DNA of 64,000 bases, taken from positions 120,804-184,803 of the forward strand of contig JAOLBK010000003.1 of the NCBI GenBank assembly GCA_028339155.1. The letters run 5' to 3'. A model generated the notes under the pieces. It saw only the letters and a list, made by a program, of their open reading frames with translations. It did not search any database and was not told the DNA's origin. The stretch is from Litorivicinus sp. (GTDB lineage: Bacteria > Pseudomonadota > Gammaproteobacteria > Pseudomonadales > Litorivicinaceae). Of the stretch, positions 41,543 to 49,931 are shown piece by piece (the stretch's first letter is position 1; every line of letters starts with the position of its first letter). A program made the position numbers and the translations under genes.

Positions 41543-42838
41543 ATGTTAGCTCTGAATGTTTATGCCGAAAGGCGGAGTCGCATCAAAGCATTGATGCCTG
41601 AAAATTCGTTGGCAATTGTATCTGCAGCACGTGAAGTTATTCGGAATCGAGATGCTGAATATCCATTTCGTCAGTCAAGTGACTTTTGGTATTTGACAGG
41701 GTTCACTGAACCCGATGCAGTTTTGGTATTTGGACCGAGTCAGCCAGATCGATTGTTCGTGAGACCCAAAAATATTGAAAAAGAAGTTTGGACCGGACGC
41801 CGGCTTGGTCCAGATAGAGTTAAAATGAAACTCGGGATTGATGAAGGGTACAGTCTCGAGTCTTTTGATGCTGAATTTGCGAGACTTCTCCCGGACGTTT
41901 TTTGGCTGGAATACCCTTTTAATTGCCTCTATTCAGCCGAACTGGTTGATAAGGCGCTTGGTGCTCAGATGAGTCACTCACGTCGACATGAATTGTTGTC
42001 GCACCGAGTAGATCTGAGCCGCAACTTGCAGCTGACTCGCATGATTAAATCCGTTGAAGAGATGAACGTCATGCGTGAAGCGTCGCGTATTTCGGCGCGT
42101 GGCCATATCGAGGCGATGCGTACTTGTGAGCCAGGCATGACAGAGGATCAGCTAGCCTCTATAGTCGAGCATAGTTTTCGGATGCAAGGAAGCCCCTCAG
42201 TTGCATATCAGACTATTGTTGCTGGCGGTGAGAACGCGTGTATTCTGCATTATATAGATCGCACAGACCGTTTGCTTTCCAATGACTTGGTTCTAATTGA
42301 TGCTGGCTGCGAGATTGAAGGATACGCTGGCGATATAACCCGCACTTTACCGGTGAGCGGGGCCTTCAGTGGTGCTCAAGCCGATATTTACGATGTGGTA
42401 CTTGGGGCGCAAATCGATGCGTTATCGGACATGCAAGTGGGCATGAGTATTAGGTCATTTCATGAGGCCGCATTGAGAGCACTAACCAATGGATTAATCG
42501 ATCTAAATATCATTGATGGGCCGGTTGAAGAAGCTCTTGCTGAAAAGCGATATCGACCTTACTACATGCATGGGACCGGTCATTTTCTTGGTTTAGATGT
42601 TCATGATGTCGGAATTTACGAAAAAAACAAAGAGCCAATAAAGCTGGAGGCTGGGATGGTAATCACATGTGAGCCGGGTTTGTACTTGAGTAATCGATCG
42701 GCTGCTCCGTCTCCATTTCGCGGTATCGGTGTACGTATTGAAGACGATGTTTTAATTACCACGGCAGGGCCTGAGGTTTTGACCGAAGAGGTTCCAAAAA
42801 CGCGAACTGATGTAGAAGCATTAATGCGGGACGCTTGA
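41543..42838 (+). CDS. pepP: Xaa-Pro aminopeptidase (PepP)
   Basis: Dinuclear-metal aminopeptidase P that removes N-terminal residues preceding proline. The 431-residue protein has the AMP_N domain (DAEYPFRQSSDFWYLTGF) and the pita-bread catalytic domain. Metal ligands are in LIDAGCEIEGYAGDITRT (two Asp), GTGHFLGLDVHDVG (His), CEPGLYL (Glu) and GVRIEDDV (Glu). The stop overlaps the ubiH start (TGATG). Confidence 0.96.
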   Translation: MLALNVYAERRSRIKALMPENSLAIVSAAREVIRNRDAEYPFRQSSDFWYLTGFTEPDAVLVFGPSQPDRLFVRPKNIEKEVWTGRRLGPDRVKMKLGIDEGYSLESFDAEFARLLPDVFWLEYPFNCLYSAELVDKALGAQMSHSRRHELLSHRVDLSRNLQLTRMIKSVEEMNVMREASRISARGHIEAMRTCEPGMTEDQLASIVEHSFRMQGSPSVAYQTIVAGGENACILHYIDRTDRLLSNDLVLIDAGCEIEGYAGDITRTLPVSGAFSGAQADIYDVVLGAQIDALSDMQVGMSIRSFHEAALRALTNGLIDLNIIDGPVEEALAEKRYRPYYMHGTGHFLGLDVHDVGIYEKNKEPIKLEAGMVITCEPGLYLSNRSAAPSPFRGIGVRIEDDVLITTAGPEVLTEEVPKTRTDVEALMRDA

Positions 42839-43941
42839 TGCAGATTGTGATAGCTGGAGCAGGGCCGATTGGTCTTATAGCGGCGCGCGGACTTGAGGTT
42901 AAAGGCCATTCTGCGTTGCTCTTTGACCCGACCACTGAAAAACCAAAAATGTCCCTTGCCTTGGCAGAGTCGACGTTGACCTTTTTGGATTCGCTTGGAA
43001 TTTCGGAACCTGTAGGTGAGGACTTAACTCAAATCCACGTTTCTGAGCGAGGTGTTCCAGGCTCGGCATTAATAGATGCAAAAGTTCTTGGATACCCTCG
43101 ATTTGGCAGAGCGGTGTGTTCGCAGAAACTTGAGAAAATATTGATTGAATCTCTAGACGGTCCGATACAAACCAGGAATGTAGTTGATGTTAAAGCACGC
43201 ACTGCAGTGGAAAACCCGAGGGTTAAACTGGAAGACGGGTCTGTACTTGCACCAGACCTGGTGATAGTTGCAGATGGAGGTCGTAGCCATCTGACAGAAT
43301 CTCTAGGCTTAAAACCCAGTTTTCGACCTTTTGGGCGGTCAGCTATTCTTGGGAGGATAAGGGTAGAGCGGCCAGTTTTGGGTCGGGCTTATGAACGATT
43401 CGTGGGTACAGGCCCTTTAGCCATATTGCCTCTTTGTGAGGACTTGTACGGGTTTGTGTGGTCGGTTGAGCCTGCCCGCGCAAAATATTTGCAGACAGAT
43501 CGGTGTGCACTCGAAAATCTTCTTGCCGCTGCTGTGGATCCCGAGCTTGGGGCAATTCAGCTTGCTTCAGAGGCCGTTGTAATTCCGCTCATTGAGCGAT
43601 GGATTGATCGCCCGTTTCGGCCTGGTGTGGTTTTGTTTGGGAATGGAGCACAAACGATACATCCAGTGGCAGGGCAGGGGCTGAATTTGGCACTGCGTGG
43701 TTTGAAGGCTTTTATTGATACGCTGGATTATCTAGGGCCCGATCAAGCGGTGATCGATGCTTTTGGGAGTTGGTCAAACGATCGTGAAAGGACGCGTTTG
43801 CTGTCATCTAGCTTGGAAGTGCTATTTAACCACGATGGAGCTTTGCGTCGTTTGGGAACGTCACTCGGTTTGTCGATGTTGGATCAGAGTCCTTGGCTTA
43901 AGCGCCGTATTGCTGAAGCTGGGATGGGTTTGTTGTCATGA
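42838..43941 (+). CDS. ubiH: 2-octaprenyl-6-methoxyphenol hydroxylase UbiH
   Basis: FAD monooxygenase of ubiquinone synthesis. The 367-residue protein has the dinucleotide motif IVIAGAGPIGLIAARGLE at the N-terminus, the DG motif VIVADGGRSHLTE near residue 144, and the second FAD motif NGAQTIHPVAGQGLNLALRG near residue 279. The NGAQTIHP form is typical of UbiH rather than UbiF or UbiI. Start ATG 42838 overlaps the pepP stop; the stop overlaps the next hydroxylase gene (ATGA). The pepP-ubiH-ubiI order is conserved. Confidence 0.93.
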   Translation: MQIVIAGAGPIGLIAARGLEVKGHSALLFDPTTEKPKMSLALAESTLTFLDSLGISEPVGEDLTQIHVSERGVPGSALIDAKVLGYPRFGRAVCSQKLEKILIESLDGPIQTRNVVDVKARTAVENPRVKLEDGSVLAPDLVIVADGGRSHLTESLGLKPSFRPFGRSAILGRIRVERPVLGRAYERFVGTGPLAILPLCEDLYGFVWSVEPARAKYLQTDRCALENLLAAAVDPELGAIQLASEAVVIPLIERWIDRPFRPGVVLFGNGAQTIHPVAGQGLNLALRGLKAFIDTLDYLGPDQAVIDAFGSWSNDRERTRLLSSSLEVLFNHDGALRRLGTSLGLSMLDQSPWLKRRIAEAGMGLLS

Positions 43942-45065
43942 AAGTGTGCGTTATTGGTGCTGGCGCAATTGGCCTGAGTGCAGCCTTAACCTGCCATAGC
44001 CTTGGTTGCCACGTGACGGTATTTGATCCCAAAGGGTTTTCTTGTCGCTCTGAGCCTAGTGGTGAAATTGGGGCTCAAGTTTGGGCGCTTGGCCCCAAAG
44101 CTACGCGGTTATTAACGAATCTCGCTGTTTGGCGGGACGATCCTCGAATCTGTGCCTACCAACGCATGCGCGTGCTTGATTCGAGATCTGACGCCAGAGT
44201 TGTATTCGACGATCCGAAGCTTGGCCATTTAGTAGAAGCTGATTGGCTTACCTGGCGTCTTTTTGATCGAGTTAGCAAAGAGAAAGTCATATTGGAGTCT
44301 AAACGTGTGACGTCCGTGACATCTGACGGATATGTGTGTCTTGAGGTGGGGTCCACTTTGCTGTTTGATTTGGTCTTATTTGCGGAAGGTCGTGATGCGG
44401 CCACCGCAATTGCTTCCGGATTTGAAAAGGTTGACGGAGGGCACCACCAATACGCATTGGTTGGGACGCTCGGTTCCCAAATTCCACACTCGGCCGAAGC
44501 ATTCCAAATTTTTACGTCATTTGGGCCTTTAGCATTATTGCCGTTGCCTGATTCCGATGATGGCCCGAGGATTAGTCTGGTCTGGTCTGTTTCCCCTGAT
44601 ATATATGCCGACTGGAGATCACTTTCTGCGGGGGCATTAGCAGCTAAAGTGACTCAGGCATCTGAGACCGTTCGTGGTCTCCTCTCATTTCGATCAAAAC
44701 CAGTTTGGGTGCCTTTGTCACAACATTGGTTGAAGCAAAATTCGCGTGGATCATGTCTCGCTATTGGCGATACAGCTCATGGTATTCTTCCACTAGCTGG
44801 ATTAGGCGCGAACCTCGGATTTGCAGATGTAAGTGCGCTTGGTGATGTGCTTTCAAAGTATCCAGATGCTTCCGGTGTGCGAATTGCCAGAACAGTCGAT
44901 CGAGAGAGGCGCTTTGATCAGCAGGCCGTTTTGAAGGCTATGAGTGTGTTTTCAAATATATTTCGGACTGATTCGCCGACAATGCAGTTTGGCCGCAGTA
45001 TGGCGTTTCAAACGGCACAAAGTCATAGTGAACTACGACGATTGATACAGGAGTGGGCAGGGTAA
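43938..45065 (+). CDS. ubiI: UbiH/UbiI/UbiF-family FAD hydroxylase
   Basis: A second ubiquinone-pathway flavin hydroxylase, 375 residues. It has the N-terminal motif VCVIGAGAIGLSAALTCHSL, the family segment SEPSGEIGAQVWALGPKATRLL (split near residues 37-58), and GDTAHGILPLAGLGANLGFA near residue 280. The position after ubiH is that of ubiI (visC), which does C5 hydroxylation in E. coli. Which carbon this one attacks cannot be read from sequence. Its stop overlaps the ribE start (TAATG). Confidence 0.82.
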   Translation: MKVCVIGAGAIGLSAALTCHSLGCHVTVFDPKGFSCRSEPSGEIGAQVWALGPKATRLLTNLAVWRDDPRICAYQRMRVLDSRSDARVVFDDPKLGHLVEADWLTWRLFDRVSKEKVILESKRVTSVTSDGYVCLEVGSTLLFDLVLFAEGRDAATAIASGFEKVDGGHHQYALVGTLGSQIPHSAEAFQIFTSFGPLALLPLPDSDDGPRISLVWSVSPDIYADWRSLSAGALAAKVTQASETVRGLLSFRSKPVWVPLSQHWLKQNSRGSCLAIGDTAHGILPLAGLGANLGFADVSALGDVLSKYPDASGVRIARTVDRERRFDQQAVLKAMSVFSNIFRTDSPTMQFGRSMAFQTAQSHSELRRLIQEWAG

Positions 45066-45676
45066 TGTTTACCGGCATTGTGCAGGGTTTAGGTCAAGTG
45101 TTGTCCAGCACCGAGTCAAGTGGCATTTGTCGTTTGCGTATCGCATTACCGGAGGGTCGTGAGATGGGCCTTGAGACGGGAGCATCGGTCTCAATCAATG
45201 GCGTTTGTCTCACTTGTGTTGGCTTGGATGAGATGGGTGTGTCATTTGATGTGATTGCAGAAACATTGAGGCTCACGAACCTTGGTCCTTTGAAAGAAGG
45301 TGACCGAGTCAATGTAGAACGTGCAGCTCGTTTTGGTGACGAAATCGGTGGCCACATGCTATCTGGACATATTCACGGAGTTGCCACTGTCACCGATCTG
45401 AAGGCTCAATCAGATAATCTGACCGTAATTTGGGATGTGCCTAACGCACTTCAGAAATACGTGATGCCAAAGGGTTATGTGGCTCTCAATGGTTGCTCTT
45501 TAACTGTTGGTGAGCACCATCTCGGGGCGCAATTCTCGGTTTATTTAATTCCCGAGACTCGTCGCTTGACTACTTTCGGTCGAGTTAGAATAGGGGATAG
45601 TCTAAATCTTGAAGTCGATAGTCAGACTCAAGTTATTGTTGAGACTGTAGAGCGGGTTTTGGACTGTCGATCGTGA
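45065..45676 (+). CDS. ribE: Riboflavin synthase alpha chain
   Basis: Dismutates two 6,7-dimethyl-8-ribityllumazine molecules to riboflavin. The 203-residue protein begins MFTGIVQGLGQV and has two lumazine-binding repeats. The first is around residues 1-95 (VSINGVCLTC, FDVIAETLRLTNL) and the second around 96-190 (GHMLSGHIHG, VALNGCSLTV, YLIPETRRLTT). Start ATG 45065 overlaps the preceding hydroxylase stop; the stop overlaps epmB (GTGA). Its usual riboflavin partners are not nearby. No FMN riboswitch is seen. Confidence 0.94.
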   Translation: MFTGIVQGLGQVLSSTESSGICRLRIALPEGREMGLETGASVSINGVCLTCVGLDEMGVSFDVIAETLRLTNLGPLKEGDRVNVERAARFGDEIGGHMLSGHIHGVATVTDLKAQSDNLTVIWDVPNALQKYVMPKGYVALNGCSLTVGEHHLGAQFSVYLIPETRRLTTFGRVRIGDSLNLEVDSQTQVIVETVERVLDCRS

Positions 45677-46659
45677 ATGACTGGCAAACTATATTACGGG
45701 ATGTCTACAAGTCACCTGTTGATTTACTTCAAGCCTTGAATCTATCCCTGAGCGATTTTCCGGAGTTAGATTTGAATCCTAGCTTTCCCCTTCGGGTACC
45801 CCAGCCTTTCGTCGATCGAATGATGCCTGGCCAAGCGAGTGATCCGTTGTTGAAACAAGTGCTTAGTCTCGGAGCTGAGAACCTGGAGTTAGCTGGCTTT
45901 TCACAGGATCCATTGGATGAGCATTTGGGTCCTCTGCCAGGCCTTTTGCATAAATACCGGTCTCGGGTTCTTTTGATTTTTACAGGCGGATGCGCAATCA
46001 ACTGTCGATATTGCTTCAGACGACATTTTCCCTACCAGACGCAAACTCTAAAGCGTGCCGGATTAGATGCCGTGGTTGAGTATCTTAATTTTCATCCAGA
46101 AGTGAATGAAGTGATTTTGTCGGGAGGTGACCCCTTGATGGCCGACGATACAGCGCTTAGGAGTGTTTTATCGCGATTAGCCAAAGTGCCAGGAATTCGG
46201 CGGCTGAGGCTTCATACTCGTCTACCCGTAGTGATTCCGCAGCGAATTACGGATACTTTGGTAGACTCAATTAGTAGTGTTGGTATCCCAGTCGTATGCG
46301 TACTCCACATCAACCACGCTCAAGAACTTGATGCCCGCTTACAGCAATCGGTCGCTAAATTGCGAGCGGTTTGCAGATCTGTATTGAATCAAGCCGTTAT
46401 TCTTAGGGGTGTTAATGATACGGCTGAAGATCAGATCCAATTATCTGAGCGTCTTTTTGACGCTGGAATTGACCCCTATTACCTTAACGTTTTGGACCGG
46501 GTTCAAGGTGCATCACATTTCAATGTTTCAGATACTACAATTACTTCTATTTTAGCTGGAATGAGAAATGCACTGCCTGGTTTTTTGGTGCCTCGTGTGG
46601 TCTCCGAGGTAGCTGGAATGGGGCATAAAGTTCTGTGGAGCAAGGCCCCTGCATCGTGA
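45673..46659 (+). CDS. epmB: EF-P beta-lysylation protein EpmB (lysine 2,3-aminomutase family)
   Basis: Radical SAM/PLP enzyme that converts alpha-lysine to beta-lysine for modification of elongation factor P. The 328-residue protein has the cluster motif CAINCRYCFRRHFPY (Cys-X3-Cys-X2-Cys near residues 109-116) and the segment VILSGGDPLMADD. The PLP lysine is expected near the C-terminus (GHKVLW). It is shorter than catabolic lysine aminomutases, as expected for EpmB. GTG start overlaps the ribE stop. Neither efp nor epmA is in the window. Confidence 0.92.
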   Translation: MNDWQTILRDVYKSPVDLLQALNLSLSDFPELDLNPSFPLRVPQPFVDRMMPGQASDPLLKQVLSLGAENLELAGFSQDPLDEHLGPLPGLLHKYRSRVLLIFTGGCAINCRYCFRRHFPYQTQTLKRAGLDAVVEYLNFHPEVNEVILSGGDPLMADDTALRSVLSRLAKVPGIRRLRLHTRLPVVIPQRITDTLVDSISSVGIPVVCVLHINHAQELDARLQQSVAKLRAVCRSVLNQAVILRGVNDTAEDQIQLSERLFDAGIDPYYLNVLDRVQGASHFNVSDTTITSILAGMRNALPGFLVPRVVSEVAGMGHKVLWSKAPAS

Positions 46660-46753
46660 TCAATATGAGTTGGAATGGTCTGCAAGGATCTCGGTGATGC
46701 TGCTTGTTAAATAGGGCCATCAATAATTTATAAATTTCATTGTCTCGGTGCGG

Positions 46754-47269
46754 TCACTTCTCTGATGGATGCTTTAATAAAAAGTCACGTGCCTCGTTGA
46801 CGAGTGCGGCCAGGTAATCGGTACCATCTTTATCAGGATGCATTTTACTCATGAGTTTTCGATGTGCTGAACGGATTTCTTTTGGACTGGCGGTTTCAGA
46901 AATCCCCAAAACTTCAGCAGCCCGTTTCGCTGTCATAGCTTCAGTCGAAGCCTGTTTTCTACTACTTTCTTGACCAGCATGCGCAGCGCCGGCGCTAGCA
47001 ACAGCTCCAAGACCGAGCAACTGCCTTAGTTGGGGAAACATACTTAGTAAGCTCCGAAGCCCCCAGAGTTTCCGACCAAAAGCAGCAACAGGAGCGGCCA
47101 AAGCTGCCAGTGCAGGGAGTTTTCCGGTCACGACTAAAAGTAAAATACCAACACCAATGGCTCCGCCGATGACTTTCCAGCGGTTGTCACGCAGCCAATG
47201 TTTCGTCGATTTTTGCGTCATCAGATACATTAACCCGAGGACTGCTAATGAAATAATTAATAAGCGCAT
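46754..47269 (-). CDS. Membrane-anchored J-domain protein
   Basis: A 171-residue protein with membrane segments at about residues 2-19 and 33-65, then a linker, then a C-terminal J domain. The His-Pro-Asp motif (KLMSKMHPDKDGTDY) is near residues 144-146. This order, membrane first and J domain last, resembles the DjlC/Pam18-like class of DnaK co-chaperones rather than DnaJ. The J domain should stimulate DnaK at the inner membrane; the client is unknown. Start ATG 47269 with GGA upstream was preferred over an earlier TTG. It is divergent from the MerR/B12 regulator (50 bases apart). Confidence 0.85.
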   Translation of the reverse strand: MRLLIISLAVLGLMYLMTQKSTKHWLRDNRWKVIGGAIGVGILLLVVTGKLPALAALAAPVAAFGRKLWGLRSLLSMFPQLRQLLGLGAVASAGAAHAGQESSRKQASTEAMTAKRAAEVLGISETASPKEIRSAHRKLMSKMHPDKDGTDYLAALVNEARDFLLKHPSEK

Positions 47270-47319
47270 GTTTTCCAAATATCTGGACAAAAGTGAGACA
47301 AAGTAGCCACACTTAGTGT

Positions 47320-48321
47320 ATGACTATTTCTGATCAAATTTCCAGCATAGATACTAGTCCGCGTCATCCGATTCGGCTTGTTGCCAATCGAACAGGTTTG
47401 ACTGTGGATCTTATTCGCGCCTGGGAGAGGCGATATCAAGTTGTGGATCCAGCTAGGAGTGATACTCAGCGTCGACTTTACAGCGACTATGATATTGAGC
47501 GATTAAGGCTTATTCGGCTTGCAAAGCAAGGCGGGCACCGGTTGGTGAATATAGCGCGTATGCCTCTGGATGCTCTGCGTGATGCATTGTCTGAGGATAT
47601 TCATTTTTCTAGTCATCACGATAATGGGGAAGTACAGCGGCCAGAGCGGCCTAGCCTGCTTCAAATTGACGCCCGAGCTCAAACCATTGATGCGATGTTG
47701 TTTGCGATTCAGGCCATGGATCAACATCGATTTGATCAATTGTTACAGCAAGGAATGGTCCGAGAGTCGTTACCTTCGTTTCTTGAGGAAATACTTGCGC
47801 CCTTGCTTCAGGAACTTGGCAACGCTACACGCTCTGGATCGATGCGAATCGCTCATGAACATATGGCGACCGCTCACCTTAGAACATTTTTGGGTGCGCT
47901 TCGATATCGCGAATCTTTTACGGGCATAGAACCGAAGGTTGTGATTACAACTCCGACAGGCCAGTTTCATGAGCTGGGTGCGTTGATGGCTGCTGCTTTG
48001 GTCTCGGTGGATGGATGGTTGCCTGTGTATCTTGGCCCGAACACACCCGCCGACGAAATCGCTGCCAGTGCAGTGCAGTGCAGTGCCCGAGCGGTGTGCT
48101 TGTCGTTAACTTATCCCGCAGACGATCCGCGCATACCAACTGAGCTGACGCGGCTCAAATCTCAGCTTGCTCAAAATATACCGCTATTCGTTGGTGGTTC
48201 AGCTGTTGCTGCTCACAGTGCCTTGATAAGTCGATTGGGAATCAAGTCCCCAGCCTCTTTCCGTGAATTTAGAGAGGAACTACGTAAATTACGTGATGAT
48301 CAGCTGGAGACGAATAGTTGA
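47320..48321 (+). CDS. MerR-type regulator with C-terminal B12-binding domain (CarH/LitR-like)
   Basis: The 333-residue protein has a MerR winged helix at the start (LVANRTGLTVDLIRAWERRY, about residues 20-39, then TQRRLYSDYDIERL). A helical cap domain (about 125-200) and a Rossmann-type cobalamin domain follow, with the lower axial His in QFHELG (His217). CarH/LitR photoreceptors also need Trp-X9-Glu-His in the cap. Here Glu180-His181 remain, but the Trp position is Thr170 and the adjacent His that ligates cobalt after light is Arg171. B12 binding is plausible, but light sensing by the CarH mechanism is doubtful. The target genes are unknown. Confidence 0.85.
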   Translation: MTISDQISSIDTSPRHPIRLVANRTGLTVDLIRAWERRYQVVDPARSDTQRRLYSDYDIERLRLIRLAKQGGHRLVNIARMPLDALRDALSEDIHFSSHHDNGEVQRPERPSLLQIDARAQTIDAMLFAIQAMDQHRFDQLLQQGMVRESLPSFLEEILAPLLQELGNATRSGSMRIAHEHMATAHLRTFLGALRYRESFTGIEPKVVITTPTGQFHELGALMAAALVSVDGWLPVYLGPNTPADEIAASAVQCSARAVCLSLTYPADDPRIPTELTRLKSQLAQNIPLFVGGSAVAAHSALISRLGIKSPASFREFREELRKLRDDQLETNS

Positions 48322-48329
48322 CGGATTCA

Positions 48330-48351
48330 ATCTGCCATTGCTTTGGCAGAT
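48330..48351. repeat. Perfect 8-bp hairpin in a convergent gap
   Basis: ATCTGCCA (48330-48337) and TGGCAGAT (48344-48351) pair around a 6-base loop, 8 bases past the regulator stop. There is no T-run on either strand, so it is not a standard terminator. It may be a stabilising 3' hairpin or a protein site. The rest of the gap to 48474 is AT-rich with nothing else recognised. Confidence 0.4.
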
Positions 48352-48474
48352 ATAAAATCTGATAAAACGATATCTGTAATATACTCATGATAAAACCATC
48401 AGCCAAAAGATTTGTCGTATTTACGATTAGAGGTTTTAGTTTCTTATGACCCGTCGGCTGTTTTTATGCCTCGT

Positions 48475-49332
48475 TTAAAATAAGTCAAGTTGGTTGCGTC
48501 GGGCGCATAGGTTTGCATAATCAGGAGTTTCGTCGCCTGTGAGTACCCCATGGCGAATGGCAAAATCAAGTATTACTAAATTACAGTTATATTTAAATTT
48601 ATCTGTATTCGCAATAATTGATAAAACATCTTTAATAGGCATTCGCTCAAATGATTCTACTTCCCCGTCCTGACATGTGGGCATAAAACTATCCGCTAGC
48701 TCCAAATCAAAACAATACAGCACATCTCGTTTTAGACCACGGCGACCAGTATGTTGATAACTGATGGTTCCGGTTGCAAGCGACTGTTTCGCTTGAATTT
48801 CTGAAATCCCGGCCTCTTCGTAGCACTCCTTTATTAGATTTTGAAGGAGCGACAAGCCAGCTGGCTGGCCACCGGCCACGATATTGTCGAGTTTCCCCGG
48901 AAATGTAAGCTTGTTACTTGAGCGTTTCGCGATCCAGAGTTCGATTCCTTGTTTGGTCCGCACGTAGCCGTTTAAGTGCACGCCAAAGGTTAGGCAGCCC
49001 AAAGGAGGCGTAAGAGTACGTTCCATAATAAATCGTGCTGATTCATCAACTGAAGCTTTGACTGGAAATGGTTCCCCCACCCAGCTCTCTAAGAGGCCAT
49101 CCTCATAAGCGCTCTTAGAAAAATGCGCGAATCGAAGATTCAGCTCGGATATTGATCCTGGACTCAGTTGTAGGTAGTCCAGATGTGACGTCCATATACC
49201 TAATGCCAGGCCTCGATCCCGGAATTTCGGTTGCACATATCCTAACAAAGCATCCTGCTGATACCACGGAGTCCAATCGGCAAGGGTTGCGTTGTGCGCA
49301 TAATCAAAATGACGAAGAAAATTCACGGACAT
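48475..49332 (-). CDS. NUDIX hydrolase with N-terminal DUF4743 domain
   Basis: About 286 residues. The N-terminal half (FLRHFDYAHNATLADWTPWY and LLGYVQPKFRDR) is a DUF4743-type domain seen in plant NUDT20/24-like and yeast Tnr3-like proteins. The NUDIX box is GGQPAGLSLLQNLIKECYEE followed by AGI, with Lys for the usual Arg and Leu for the first Glu; this is the form typical of the subfamily. Related proteins act on oxidised thiamine diphosphates; the substrate here is inferred only. Start is uncertain: ATG 49368, ATG 49332, or GTG 49326 with GGAG six bases before it. Confidence 0.85.
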   Translation of the reverse strand: MSVNFLRHFDYAHNATLADWTPWYQQDALLGYVQPKFRDRGLALGIWTSHLDYLQLSPGSISELNLRFAHFSKSAYEDGLLESWVGEPFPVKASVDESARFIMERTLTPPLGCLTFGVHLNGYVRTKQGIELWIAKRSSNKLTFPGKLDNIVAGGQPAGLSLLQNLIKECYEEAGISEIQAKQSLATGTISYQHTGRRGLKRDVLYCFDLELADSFMPTCQDGEVESFERMPIKDVLSIIANTDKFKYNCNLVILDFAIRHGVLTGDETPDYANLCARRNQLDLF

Positions 49333-49368
49333 CTCCAAAAAAGTAAAGCTTGATTGTGCTGTGAGCAT

Positions 49369-49602
49369 ATAGAAAGCTGGAAGTGGTCAGGGCCAAAAAA
49401 ATCTTTTCTAAATGGCTATCAGTCTGGCGACTGAGCGTGTTAAGAAACAGACCGACGAACTTAGACAGCATGTCAAATTGCGCCCAGAGTAAAGGTTTTA
49501 CCGAGACAAATTCAATTAGATTGCGACCGCAACTTAGTTGAGGGACGCCAAAAATTCTACGCGCCATTCAAGAAGATCTTTAGCTAAGCACTGGTTGCGT
49601 GA
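49369..49602. other. Gap between NUDIX and Rieske genes, possible gene debris
   Basis: The gap of about 230 bases has no convincing gene. A short plus-strand frame at 49412-49492 reads MAISLATERVKKQTDELRQH and stops after 26 codons. Further weak coding-like stretches follow in other frames. It could be a decayed gene or simply non-coding. No terminator or tRNA is visible. Confidence 0.25.
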
Positions 49603-49920
49603 TTACTCACCAAGTTCGATTTCGACTTTTCCGTCATGCGTTACGCGAATTGGAAAAGTGTTTACGGAGCCATACGCAGGTGCTGATAGTGCCTGCCCAG
49701 TTTTGACGCAAAATTTTGCGCCATGTCTTGGGCACTCTATTTCATGGTTCATATACAGTCCCCCGCATAGTTCTGCTCCGTCGTGGGTACATTCGTCTTC
49801 GATAGCAAAGAGATGATTACCCTCTCGAAATACTAGTATATCTATATTTTCGAATTCGAAACGCTGATAAGCCCCATCTTTCAACGTGCTTAGAATTGCA
49901 ATTTCCATCCATTGATTCAT
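49603..49920 (-). CDS. Rieske-type [2Fe-2S] ferredoxin
   Basis: A 105-residue protein with both Rieske cluster boxes: Cys-Thr-His in ECTHDGAEL (about residues 44-46) and Cys-Pro-Arg-His in CPRHGAKF (about 64-67). It has no signal or membrane segment, so it is a soluble ferredoxin of the type feeding dioxygenases, not the cytochrome bc1 subunit. It is the last gene of the suf run, 11 bases after sufT. A small electron carrier in cluster assembly or repair is a reasonable inference. Confidence 0.9.
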   Translation of the reverse strand: MNQWMEIAILSTLKDGAYQRFEFENIDILVFREGNHLFAIEDECTHDGAELCGGLYMNHEIECPRHGAKFCVKTGQALSAPAYGSVNTFPIRVTHDGKVEIELGE

Positions 49921-49931
49921 CCATGTATTCC

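Noticed and set aside
46660..46753. Possible terminator or gene between epmB and the J-domain gene
   Set aside because: Only a short AATTTATAAATT palindrome is present, with no stable stem plus T-run and no frame of useful length.
49304..49567. 87-codon minus-strand frame overlapping the NUDIX gene start
   Set aside because: It overlaps the conserved N-terminus of the NUDIX protein in another frame and shows no recognisable motif.
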